A stretch of DNA of 64,000 bases from Hyphomicrobium sp. (lineage in GTDB: Bacteria; Pseudomonadota; Alphaproteobacteria; Rhizobiales; Hyphomicrobiaceae): NCBI RefSeq assembly GCF_019744875.1, contig NZ_JAIETU010000017.1, positions 1 to 64,000 on the forward strand. Reading direction: 5' to 3'. Position numbers and translations under genes: made by a program. Below are positions 40,676 to 48,339 of this stretch, one piece after another. Each line of letters starts with the position of its first letter. The first letter of the stretch is position 1. The notes beneath the pieces were generated by a model, which saw nothing but the letters and a program-made list of their open reading frames with translations, was not told the origin of the DNA and searched no databases.

Positions 40676-43072
40676 ATGCCGGCCTATGACCACCTCCCCC
40701 TTCTGCGATATGTCCGCGACGAGCTGAGGCGCAAAAAGCCAGGCTTCTCGGTTCCGATCACCCGCAATCCCGGGACGCACGGCGCCAAGCTTCGAACAGA
40801 GCTTGAGGATGTGATTCAAAGCGCGGCAGCGGCCCCGCGGGTCGAAGGTGTTGATCCGGCGCTGATCCTTAAAGTGGAGTTGGTCGGAGCCGTCGAAGAA
40901 GATGTCTGGCGCCGGAATGGCTTTCAGGTCCTAGCGCAAAATCCGGGCAACATTTACGTGCTGTTTGCGACCGACACCGAGCTCAAGGACTTCAAGGCGA
41001 AGTTGAATTCGTTTCAGGGCGGGGCGCAAGGCACGGTCAATGCGCCCTTTGCCAGCCTTTTCAACACGATCGAGCGGGCGAGCGGGATAGAGCCGAGTGA
41101 TCGTCTCGGCTCACGGCTCAAATTGCAGGGGCTGTCGGGGCCGGGCGACATCGACGGCCGAGAGTCCTTTGTGATCGATATTGAGATCTGGGACGCTGAA
41201 ACGTCGTTGGACCGACGGGTGCGGGTCGATCGAGTGGTCAAGCATATTGAGAAGGCAGGCGGCGAAATTCTCGGCGCGCCCTATATCGGCGATTACGGGC
41301 TTATTCTGATCCGGGCCAAGATGAAGGGTACGGTTCTCAAGGGCCTGTTGGAGCTTACGGACGTGGCCGCCGTAGACGTCCCGCCGATACCGGATTTAGG
41401 CGAGGATAGCCTTGAGGACATTGTCCTCGGCACGGCCCCGCCGGTTGGGTTTCCGGCAGCGGATGTGCCGCTTATCGGGATTATTGATTCAGGCCTCAAC
41501 GCCCATCCGTTTCTGGACGGTCTTGTCGCTGAACGGCTCTCGGTTCCGGCCGATCTGGGCGGTGCTGACACTAGCGGCCACGGCACACGCGTTGCCGGGA
41601 TTGCGGCCTACGGCGATGTCCGGGAATGCATCGATCGCAATACCTTCGCCGCGCCCGTGCGCATCTTGAGCGTGCGCGTCGTCAACGACCAAGGGGCGTT
41701 TGACGACAAGCAGAAGGTACCGGAGCAGATGCGCAATGCCGTAAGGCTTCTGGCGGAGCGCGGTTGCCGCATTATTAACATCTCTCTGGGGGACTCGGCC
41801 TTCATTCCCTATGACGATGGCCGCGCCAGCCCCTGGGCCGCCGAGCTGGATACGCTGGTGCGAGAATTTGGTGTTGTGATCGTTGTCTCGGCCGGCAATC
41901 AGAGCCGGCGCGCGCCTGGCTGGGGACAGCCTGAGCAACTTGCGACAGCCTACCCTGGCTATCTCCTCAGTCCTCAAAGCCGCCTGATCGATCCGGCCTA
42001 TGCGGCGAATGTGATTACCGTTGGCGCTTTAGCGCATGGAAACGGACTGCGGGTCGACGAATTTGATGGTGTTGGAGTGAGAGCGATCACGGCGGCGGAG
42101 GAGCCGTCCCCGTTGACACGATGCGGGCCGGGTATCAATGGCGCTGTAAAACCTGACTTCGCGGATCTCGGCGGGACCTGTGTTTACGATGGCGGTGCGG
42201 CGCGTGTGGTCACAGGCGCGCACTGGGAGAGTGCCGGCATGGCGACGTTATCGCCAAACTATCGGCAGGCTTTGTTCACAGCTGCATCTGGAACGTCCTA
42301 TGCCGCACCCCGGCTTGCTTTCAAGGCGGCGCTGATCGCCGCGCGCTTTCCGCATGCGTCGAGCAATTTGCTGCGCTGTCTACTGGGGCTTTCCGCAAAC
42401 GTCCCGCCCGCGAGCGTCGCGCGGCTGACACCGCCAGCGTACAAGAAGAAAAAACCCCTGCATAAGGACGTGCGCAAGGTCGTCGGGTACGGCATAGCCG
42501 ACCCGGGCCGGGTGCTGGCCTCAGACGACAACCGTGTGGTTTTCTACGCCGATGGTCACGAGATGCTGTTGGACCAGATGGCTCTTTACGCCATCCCGAT
42601 GCCAGCGGCGTTTTATGAGACGAAGGGGCCGCGCTCGATCCGGGTGTCGTTGGCGTTTGATCCGCCCGTCCGGCATACGCGCCTCGAGTATCTTGGGCTG
42701 CGCATGAGCTTCCAGTTGATCCGGTATCTCAGTCCGGATGAGATCTTCGAGCAATATCGCAAGCGAGAGGACAAAACCCGGCCGCCCGAGTTTGAGAAAT
42801 CAAGCTTGTGTCCGGTGGATCCAAGCGTGCGCGCACGCGAGACCAGCACGTTGCAGGTGGCTCATATGAGCCTGGCCAAGAATTTCGATGCGCGGAACGA
42901 GATGTTTCATCTGGCGGTGTTTACGCATCGGCGCTGGGCGGGGGAAGACGATGTCTTCCGGCAGCGTTACGCGATCGCGGTCGAACTCGCACACGAAGAT
43001 TGCAAAACGCTTTATCAGACGTGCTCGGAGCTTGTGATAGAGCTTCAGCAACGTGTGGATCTCAACGCTTAG
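40676..43072 (+). CDS. ietS: IetS-like subtilisin family protease
   Basis: The 798-residue protein has an N-terminal region of about 260 residues with no known domain, perhaps for interaction with the ATPase. A peptidase S8 domain follows with catalytic Asp (VPLIGIIDSGLNAHP, about 270), His (GADTSGHGTRVAGIAAYG, about 301) and Ser (AASGTSYAAPRL, about 540), plus VSAGNQ for the oxyanion hole. A C-terminal domain extends beyond 600. No signal peptide is present, so it acts in the cytosol, unlike most subtilases. It belongs to the IetAS pair; the target protein is unknown. Confidence 0.88.
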   Translation: MPAYDHLPLLRYVRDELRRKKPGFSVPITRNPGTHGAKLRTELEDVIQSAAAAPRVEGVDPALILKVELVGAVEEDVWRRNGFQVLAQNPGNIYVLFATDTELKDFKAKLNSFQGGAQGTVNAPFASLFNTIERASGIEPSDRLGSRLKLQGLSGPGDIDGRESFVIDIEIWDAETSLDRRVRVDRVVKHIEKAGGEILGAPYIGDYGLILIRAKMKGTVLKGLLELTDVAAVDVPPIPDLGEDSLEDIVLGTAPPVGFPAADVPLIGIIDSGLNAHPFLDGLVAERLSVPADLGGADTSGHGTRVAGIAAYGDVRECIDRNTFAAPVRILSVRVVNDQGAFDDKQKVPEQMRNAVRLLAERGCRIINISLGDSAFIPYDDGRASPWAAELDTLVREFGVVIVVSAGNQSRRAPGWGQPEQLATAYPGYLLSPQSRLIDPAYAANVITVGALAHGNGLRVDEFDGVGVRAITAAEEPSPLTRCGPGINGAVKPDFADLGGTCVYDGGAARVVTGAHWESAGMATLSPNYRQALFTAASGTSYAAPRLAFKAALIAARFPHASSNLLRCLLGLSANVPPASVARLTPPAYKKKKPLHKDVRKVVGYGIADPGRVLASDDNRVVFYADGHEMLLDQMALYAIPMPAAFYETKGPRSIRVSLAFDPPVRHTRLEYLGLRMSFQLIRYLSPDEIFEQYRKREDKTRPPEFEKSSLCPVDPSVRARETSTLQVAHMSLAKNFDARNEMFHLAVFTHRRWAGEDDVFRQRYAIAVELAHEDCKTLYQTCSELVIELQQRVDLNA

Positions 43073-43269
43073 ATCATCAAAGGGGTTGGAAGCTCTGCCG
43101 TTTTCCGAGGCATGGTCGGAAATAGTCTATCGTAGGGGTGCATCCGCCGGCGCCATCGTTCCCCCTGCCCACCGGATTGATCTCTGCTCGCAGCAACGAG
43201 AGAGGCAGCGGATGTTATGCTACCCATCTCTTTTCAAACTCGAGCTCGTTCGTCGCAGTGGTCACGGCT

Positions 43270-43824
43270 TTAAAACCCCGGCAGGAACGGTGTTGCGCCG
43301 TGATTTGAAAACGACGCATCGATGCGGTCGATGGCGCTCCGCAACTGCTGCGGGCTCATCAGAAGCATGCCATCCTGATATCCAAACTCAGAGGGCGGCG
43401 CGGGCCGGGAATAAACTCTCTGCAATTCACGACGACAATCGTGAAGGACATCCTCAGCCGGTCGCTTTGATCGCTCCGGATGCAAGTCTCCAATGTCCAC
43501 CATCGTCACGCCCTTCTCCGTCCATACGTTCGCGATATTCCGGGCTGGAACCCACATCCTGGGACCGAGCTGAACGAGCGCGTGCCGCGTCTGCAGATCT
43601 GCCAAGGTTGTCGAGCTAAGCGTCTCAACCCTTCTTTCCTGCCAATAATCTTCTCGCGCCTGACGACGATGCACACAAAAGCAGGTCTCTTGACCATCCA
43701 CCCACTCGTCGTCCCAATACAGATGAGAAATATCGGCGATATCAGTTGGGTAAATTGATTTCTCGTCAGGCTCTTCATCGTCAATAGAATAAAATACGAC
43801 TTCCTCCTTCTCGGCAATCTTCAT
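43270..43824 (-). CDS. Hypothetical acidic protein
   Basis: The 184-residue product from the ATG at 43822-43824 is rich in Asp/Glu and Trp: VVFYSIDDEEPDEKSIYP, ISHLYWDDEWVDGQET, RMWVPARNIANVWTE, ILHDC-like helix, then SPQQLRSAIDRIDASF. I recognise no domain. It lies opposite to IetS, with 197 bp between the two stops, and is followed upstream by an AT-rich stretch likely holding its promoter. Anti-restriction proteins are often small and acidic, but no such motif is seen. Confidence 0.5.
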   Translation of the reverse strand: MKIAEKEEVVFYSIDDEEPDEKSIYPTDIADISHLYWDDEWVDGQETCFCVHRRQAREDYWQERRVETLSSTTLADLQTRHALVQLGPRMWVPARNIANVWTEKGVTMVDIGDLHPERSKRPAEDVLHDCRRELQRVYSRPAPPSEFGYQDGMLLMSPQQLRSAIDRIDASFSNHGATPFLPGF

Positions 43825-43936
43825 AATCAACTCTCGTTTCTTGTTATTTTTTATAAATGTTATGTATATTAACATATGCGTTTTTAATATTCAAATATTT
43901 CAATGCAGAGTGATCTTTCCGGTGGGCCTGCAGCAA

Positions 43937-44152
43937 CTACATTTCTTCATTGTTTTTGGCGAACTCCACCTCGTCCGTTTTCGGAACTTGATCAATCTCG
44001 ATCTTGAGGCGCTTGTCCGCCGGACCCCGCCACCTTCTGCTGGAATGATGAGCTTTAATTCGGTCGAGGCATTGCTGGCTTTGTTCGGGCGGAGTTCTAT
44101 CGGTTAGGTGTCGAAGTCCTCTGCAGCACACAGGTATGGATAGATGGTCCAT
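43937..44152 (-). CDS. Doubtful small frame
   Basis: A 71-residue frame ending KRLKIEIDQVPKTDEVEFAK... has a natural-looking C-terminal half but a poor N-terminus and overlaps the end of the next gene by about 50 bp. It could be the tail of a decayed gene. No family recognised. Confidence 0.2.
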   Translation of the reverse strand: MDHLSIPVCCRGLRHLTDRTPPEQSQQCLDRIKAHHSSRRWRGPADKRLKIEIDQVPKTDEVEFAKNNEEM

Positions 44153-44499
44153 TCGCCACTCGGGGAGAGCTGCACAGGCTGGCCGTTTTCATCGATAACG
44201 GTGAGATAGATTGCGGCGCGCTTTACACGGTAGTGTTTGTCGTAGGGAAGCAGCCGGCGCACGGTTTCATAGAGTCCATCGCGCAGCTGGGACATCGAGA
44301 GCGGCGCATCGTCTTTGCCGGCGAGCTTGATTTTGAGAGGATCGGAAAAAGAAGCCGATGATCTGCGCGGAGATGTGGAGCGGGAGTGTTTTTTGGGGAA
44401 GCTTGGTTTCACATGATAAGTGTGCCGTATGCGGGTCCTGATGAAAAGAGTGCACACGGGCGTATGCGCAGTGTCAGCGGCGGGTAGGTGGCGCGCCAT
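44104..44499 (-). CDS. Hypothetical plasmid protein
   Basis: The C-terminal half of this 131-residue frame looks convincingly coding: PLKIKLAGKDDAPLSMSQLR, DGLYETVRRLLPYDKHYRVK, RAAIYLTVIDENGQPV, LSPSGEWTIYPYLC. The N-terminal 50 residues are basic and low in complexity, so the true start may be internal; the ATG at 44497-44499 is one option. No family is recognised. It is divergent from hipB. Confidence 0.45.
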   Translation of the reverse strand: MARHLPAADTAHTPVCTLFIRTRIRHTYHVKPSFPKKHSRSTSPRRSSASFSDPLKIKLAGKDDAPLSMSQLRDGLYETVRRLLPYDKHYRVKRAAIYLTVIDENGQPVQLSPSGEWTIYPYLCAAEDFDT

Positions 44500-44572
44500 G
44501 CGGCGGTTGACCCTCAATCAGCAGCAGCGATAGGGCGCGGTGCAGGGGATATGCTGGAGGCACCGCCGTAAA

Positions 44573-44692
44573 ATCCTCATGACTGCAAGGATTTTTCATT
44601 CCTAGAGCCGGAAACGCCATAAATCCTGACGAACGTAAGGATTTATTGAAAAATCGCGAGTTCTATGCTATGATCCTCAGGAGCGTGAGGAT
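44573..44692 (+). promoter_or_regulatory. Three HipB-type operators spaced exactly 50 bp apart
   Basis: The motif ATCCT-N10-AGGAT occurs at 44573-44592, 44623-44642 and 44673-44692. All three share the same inner spacing, and their starts lie 50 bp apart, close to five helical turns. Escherichia coli HipB recognises TATCC-N8-GGATA, so the core (ATCC...GGAT) is conserved with a longer spacer. The third overlaps the ribosome-binding region of hipB, ideal for autorepression of hipBA. Confidence 0.8.
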
Positions 44693-44697
44693 TTGGC

Positions 44698-44958
44698 ATG
44701 AAGATTAAACTGCAAAAAGCCAGCGATATAGGACCCGTCGTGCGGGCTGTGCGCAAAGCGCAGCGCATCCGGCAGGATGACATGGCCGGATCCATCGGGG
44801 TGAGTGAGAACTTCCTCGCAAAGGTCGAGCATGGCGGCGGCAACGCCCAGTGGACAAAGGTTTTCCAGGTCTTAGAGGGCCTCGGGATCGAGCTTGTTTG
44901 CGACATTCCGGATGACGCTGAAGACTTTCTTGCGGGCTACATGAGGGGCGGCTCATGA
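44698..44958 (+). CDS. hipB: HipB-like XRE antitoxin/repressor
   Basis: The 86-residue protein has a full XRE helix-turn-helix (IGPVVRAVRKAQRIRQDDMA, then GSIGVSENFLAKVEHGGGNAQWTKVFQVLEGLGIELV). In HipBA systems HipB binds operators and wraps the HipA kinase to neutralise it. The stop overlaps the hipA start by 4 bp. Three matching operators lie directly upstream. Confidence 0.88.
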   Translation: MKIKLQKASDIGPVVRAVRKAQRIRQDDMAGSIGVSENFLAKVEHGGGNAQWTKVFQVLEGLGIELVCDIPDDAEDFLAGYMRGGS

Positions 44959-46232
44959 CTGCCCGGAGTTTGCACGCGTCCATCAACGGATCGCAGGTCG
45001 GCACGCTGGCCGAGGAGAACGGGGTCTGGTCCTTTGAGTATGCCGGATCGTGGCTGAGTGTCGCCGGCCGTTACCCGCTAAGCTCGTCGCTGCCTTTGCA
45101 AGGGCCTAGGATAATCGATGGATCAACGCAGCGCCCGGTGCAGTGGTTTTTCGATAATCTGCTACCCGAAGAAGGGCAGCGGCTGCTTTTGTCCAAGAGT
45201 GCGAAGATTCGAGAGGCTGATGCGTTTGGCCTGCTGGAACATTACGGAGCAGAGTCGGCTGGGGCCTTGACGTTGCTGAAGCCAGGAGATCCCGAGTCGA
45301 CAGAAGGCACATTGAAGAAGCTGAGCGACAGGAGCCTCTCACGCCGGATCCAGGACCTTCCGAATGTGCCTTTGACGCAAAAGGCTGGCAAGCGCATGTC
45401 GCTGGCCGGTGCGCAGCACAAACTGGCTGTGGTGATAGAAGGCGGCGCCCTCTACGAGCCCGTGGGAGCGCGTGCCTCAACGCATATCCTCAAGCCCAAT
45501 CACCCGGACGAGGACTACCCGCACTCGGTGATCAACGAGTGGTTTTCAATGCGTTTGGCAAAGGCCATGGGTCTGGATGTACCGGCTGTTGAAAAGCGCT
45601 ACGTTCCTGAGCCTGTATATCTCATCGAACGCTTCGACCGCGAGAGAGTGGACGGCCACTGGCAGCGCCTGCATGCGATCGACGCCTGCCAGCTTCTCAA
45701 TCTGGACCGGAGCTATAAATACATCCAGGGCAGTATCGAGACCTTGGCCAAGTTGGCCGTTTCCTGCCGCGGTCCGGCCGTGGTGCGCACCAAGCTGTTC
45801 CAGTGGCTCGTTTTCAACGTGCTGATCGGGAATAGCGACGCGCATCTCAAGAATTTGAGTTTTCAGGTAAGCGCGTCCGGGGTGAGCCTCGCGCCGCATT
45901 ACGATTTGCTGGCAACCGGTCTCTATGAGTCACGGCTCTACCAACAAAAAAATTGGCCCGACAGGACGGAGTTGGCCTGGCCGATCCTTGAGGCTCAGCG
46001 GTTTTCGGAACTGAGCTTCGATGGGCTCAGGGAAGCTGGACACGCTCTTGGTTTGCAAAAACCGGCCGCGGAACGTCAGATCAGGCAGCAGCGCGATAAG
46101 ATCGCCGATGCAGCCTTAGCGCTCTATGAAAAGACACTCGAAGAAGATCCGGTTCCAGCCCAAGCAGAGCAGCGCTGCGTACGAGGAATCGTGCACTCCG
46201 TCATCAAGCCGATGGTGAAGCAGCTATCCTAG
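44955..46232 (+). CDS. hipA: HipA-like serine/threonine kinase toxin
   Basis: The 425-residue protein has the HipA layout: N-terminal subdomain (GTLAEENGVWSFEYAGSW), the nucleotide-binding loop AGAQHKLAVVIEGGALYEP (about 155), STHILKPNHPDE with the Lys, NEWFSMRLAKAMGLDVP, YLIERFDRERV, the catalytic loop VLIGNSDAHLKNLSF (about 294) and the metal-binding LAPHYDLLAT. HipA kinases phosphorylate glutamate-tRNA ligase and similar targets, halting growth. Length and all core motifs are intact, so it is probably active. It is coupled to hipB. Confidence 0.9.
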   Translation: MTARSLHASINGSQVGTLAEENGVWSFEYAGSWLSVAGRYPLSSSLPLQGPRIIDGSTQRPVQWFFDNLLPEEGQRLLLSKSAKIREADAFGLLEHYGAESAGALTLLKPGDPESTEGTLKKLSDRSLSRRIQDLPNVPLTQKAGKRMSLAGAQHKLAVVIEGGALYEPVGARASTHILKPNHPDEDYPHSVINEWFSMRLAKAMGLDVPAVEKRYVPEPVYLIERFDRERVDGHWQRLHAIDACQLLNLDRSYKYIQGSIETLAKLAVSCRGPAVVRTKLFQWLVFNVLIGNSDAHLKNLSFQVSASGVSLAPHYDLLATGLYESRLYQQKNWPDRTELAWPILEAQRFSELSFDGLREAGHALGLQKPAAERQIRQQRDKIADAALALYEKTLEEDPVPAQAEQRCVRGIVHSVIKPMVKQLS

Positions 46233-46357
46233 CGCGGGCCCTATCAAAGAAGCTTAGCGATTAGAAGCAGCGATGAAATGCGCCGTTCCGGGAGAATGTT
46301 CGCCAATCGTGTCAAAACCAAAAAAGAAGCCCCGTCCTTCTTATGCGGAAAGCTGAT

Positions 46358-46492
46358 CTAAGCGCCGCAGCCCTTCCCCTTTGCCGGTATATCCGCTGCG
46401 TCATGGGCGCAGGTGATAAGCGTATTGGGCGGGGGCTGGCCGCTGCAGGCTGAAAGGGCCATGGTGGTGATCAGCAGCATAACGCAACGCAT
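46358..46492 (-). CDS. Very small lipoprotein
   Basis: The 44-residue product has a short signal with a lipobox (LLITTMALSAC), followed by SGQPPPNTLITCAHDAADIP and a Lys/Gly/Cys end. GGGAGA lies 8 bp before the ATG. Such entry-exclusion-like or lysis-like tiny lipoproteins are common on plasmids and phages; no family is assigned. Confidence 0.5.
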   Translation of the reverse strand: MRCVMLLITTMALSACSGQPPPNTLITCAHDAADIPAKGKGCGA

Positions 46493-46812
46493 CGGTAATC
46501 TCCCAACTGAAAATTTTTCTGTAAAGGGACGTTCCTGATCTGCCGATCCAGGAACACGGGGGCAGGCATATGTGTGCGGAGCGTTAGCACCTGGGTGGGC
46601 GATCAAAGTGGGATTGAGAGCATGTTGCCGTGGTGTTTTCCGATCTGCCGAAGGATGCCAAACCCGTGTCATAGTGGAATGGTGGAAGCGAGGCGGATTG
46701 GGCGTTACGGTGCAATTATTGAATAAGGATGCACAGGTTTATAGCCTTCGGGGGCAGAGGCATCGGCAGATGAGGCACGCACGTTAGGTTTAGAATCAGG
46801 GCAGTGGGGTTG
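46493..46812. other. Intergenic stretch without recognisable gene
   Basis: About 320 bp between the tiny lipoprotein gene and the next plus-strand gene. No coding frame or repeat worth naming is seen; promoters in both directions are likely. Confidence 0.45.
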
Positions 46813-47358
46813 ATGGGGCTGAGGGAACTTGTTCTGGCGGACTTGAAGCGGGCGCAGCGGTTGATTGCGCTGATCGAGGATGATTTGGACCCGCAGTTTC
46901 GGATAGCGTCTCCGGAGGGCGATTGGTGGATCGGGATAACGCTTTCCACTGACGCCAAAGAGCGGAAGCGACAGCTCGGCATGGTGTCCAGGTTCATGGC
47001 TTGGAAATTGGCGCCGGCGTTTACACAGGCGGTTGAGCTCGAGGAGCCGGCTGCGGTTGCATGCGTGGGGTGCAGCCACGAAGAGACGGTTGGGTATTTG
47101 TCATTGATCGAACGCAAACCGTTGCGGTTTTCGGAGCCGATCGCGCTTGCTGCCGATCAGATTGGGGATGAGATCTCGGCCCTGTTGCCGCGCGGAGTGG
47201 TTTCGCTGACGCAAGTAGAGATCGATGAGTTGAAGCGATATTTCGCGGCGGACGGAGCCTTTCCGGCGGTCCACATTACATCGGGCGAATTGGAGCGGAA
47301 TAGCGGATGGCACCGGGGTTCTTGTTGCTCTTATCAATGGCGGTGGCTGGGCTGCTAG
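46813..47358 (+). CDS. Hypothetical protein
   Basis: The 181-residue protein is mixed helical and strand (LRELVLADLKRAQRLIALIE, DWWIGITLSTDAKERKRQL, ISALLPRGVVSLTQVEIDEL) with two cysteines in a VACVGCSHEE motif. No family is recognised. GTG at 46804 and ATG at 46813 are both possible starts. It overlaps a small membrane protein gene by 52 bp, suggesting coupled expression. Confidence 0.5.
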   Translation: MGLRELVLADLKRAQRLIALIEDDLDPQFRIASPEGDWWIGITLSTDAKERKRQLGMVSRFMAWKLAPAFTQAVELEEPAAVACVGCSHEETVGYLSLIERKPLRFSEPIALAADQIGDEISALLPRGVVSLTQVEIDELKRYFAADGAFPAVHITSGELERNSGWHRGSCCSYQWRWLGC

Positions 47359-47579
47359 GGCTTGGATGGTGGGCCCCTGCTCTAGGCGGTATTGCTCTGC
47401 ACCTGGCGGTCGCGCCCAAATACGGACGGCTGTTTGGGTTGGCGCGGGATGTCGGCAAAGAGCGCACAGCGGCTGGTGTGTGGGCGGTTTCCGTTCTGCA
47501 GGCGCTGATTGCGGCGAGCGCGGCTTATGCCATGGGCCTCGCATTCGCTTGGGTGGGATCGGAATTGAACCGAATATGA
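47307..47579 (+). CDS. Small membrane protein
   Basis: The 90-residue protein has two membrane segments (FLLLLSMAVAGLLGLGWW and VSVLQALIAASAAYAMGLAF) around a basic loop (APKYGRLFGLARDVGKER). It overlaps the end of the preceding gene, so the two are probably co-translated. No family recognised; a plasmid-encoded inner-membrane partner of the preceding protein is plausible. Confidence 0.45.
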   Translation: MAPGFLLLLSMAVAGLLGLGWWAPALGGIALHLAVAPKYGRLFGLARDVGKERTAAGVWAVSVLQALIAASAAYAMGLAFAWVGSELNRI

Positions 47580-47802
47580 GATCGGCGCGCGCTTTTCGTC
47601 ATGGGGTAATGTAAATTTTTGGAACGGCAATAATAGAATGTAATTCGTTTTATCAAAGCGCGGGGTGGGCATTACGTGGATGTGCTCGTTGGCTGAGGAG
47701 CGCTGAATATCTTCCTATTGAGTTTTGTGACATAATTCCCCATACATAATTTTCATATTGTCTAGGCTAGTTGGAGTACCCAAAAAATTGACCGCATATT
47801 TA

Positions 47803-48294
47803 ATGAAAAAATTATCCGACGGAACAACACAGCGGTACATTTTCGATGAGCTTCACCTTGAACAGTGGCATCGCGACGGGACGCTCCACTGCGAGGATGG
47901 GCCGGCCGTTGAATACCCTAACGGCGACAAGGAATGGTGGCGTGATGGTAGCCTTCACCGTTATGATGGGCCCGCCGTTGAAAAGGCCGATGGCACAAAA
48001 GAATGGTACCACTATGGGCAAATTCATCGCAAAGCCGGGCCGGCGGTAGAGCACTCCGATGGCAGTAAGGAATGGGTTCAGAACGGATTCCTTCATCGGG
48101 AGGACGGGCCGGCGGTAGAGCGCGCCGATGGCACCAAGATGTGGTGCCGGAATGGCAAACTGCATCGCGAGGATGGGCCGGCTATAGAATACCTAGATGG
48201 TACCCAGCACTGGTTCCTTGACGGCGTGCTCCAAAACGAGCAGCACGCAAATTCCTGCGCCATGGCGCATCCGTCGCAGACTTTCGACCCATAG
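47803..48294 (+). CDS. MORN-like tandem repeat protein
   Basis: The 163-residue protein consists of five tandem units of 23 residues built on LHREDGPAVE-x2-DGTKEW-x3-G (for example LHREDGPAVERADGTKMW), resembling MORN/YwqK-type repeats in phage and plasmid proteins. Each unit would form a beta-hairpin. The codon usage is ordinary but the upstream 200 bp are AT-rich, suggesting transfer. The ATG at 47803 has no clear ribosome-binding site, so a TTG 45 bp upstream is possible. The function of such proteins is unknown; some are annotated as antitoxin-like. Confidence 0.65.
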   Translation: MKKLSDGTTQRYIFDELHLEQWHRDGTLHCEDGPAVEYPNGDKEWWRDGSLHRYDGPAVEKADGTKEWYHYGQIHRKAGPAVEHSDGSKEWVQNGFLHREDGPAVERADGTKMWCRNGKLHREDGPAIEYLDGTQHWFLDGVLQNEQHANSCAMAHPSQTFDP

Positions 48295-48339
48295 CTCTTG
48301 TGGTGTCCGCCCGGAGTGGAAGCGTCGAGCGCATCAAAG

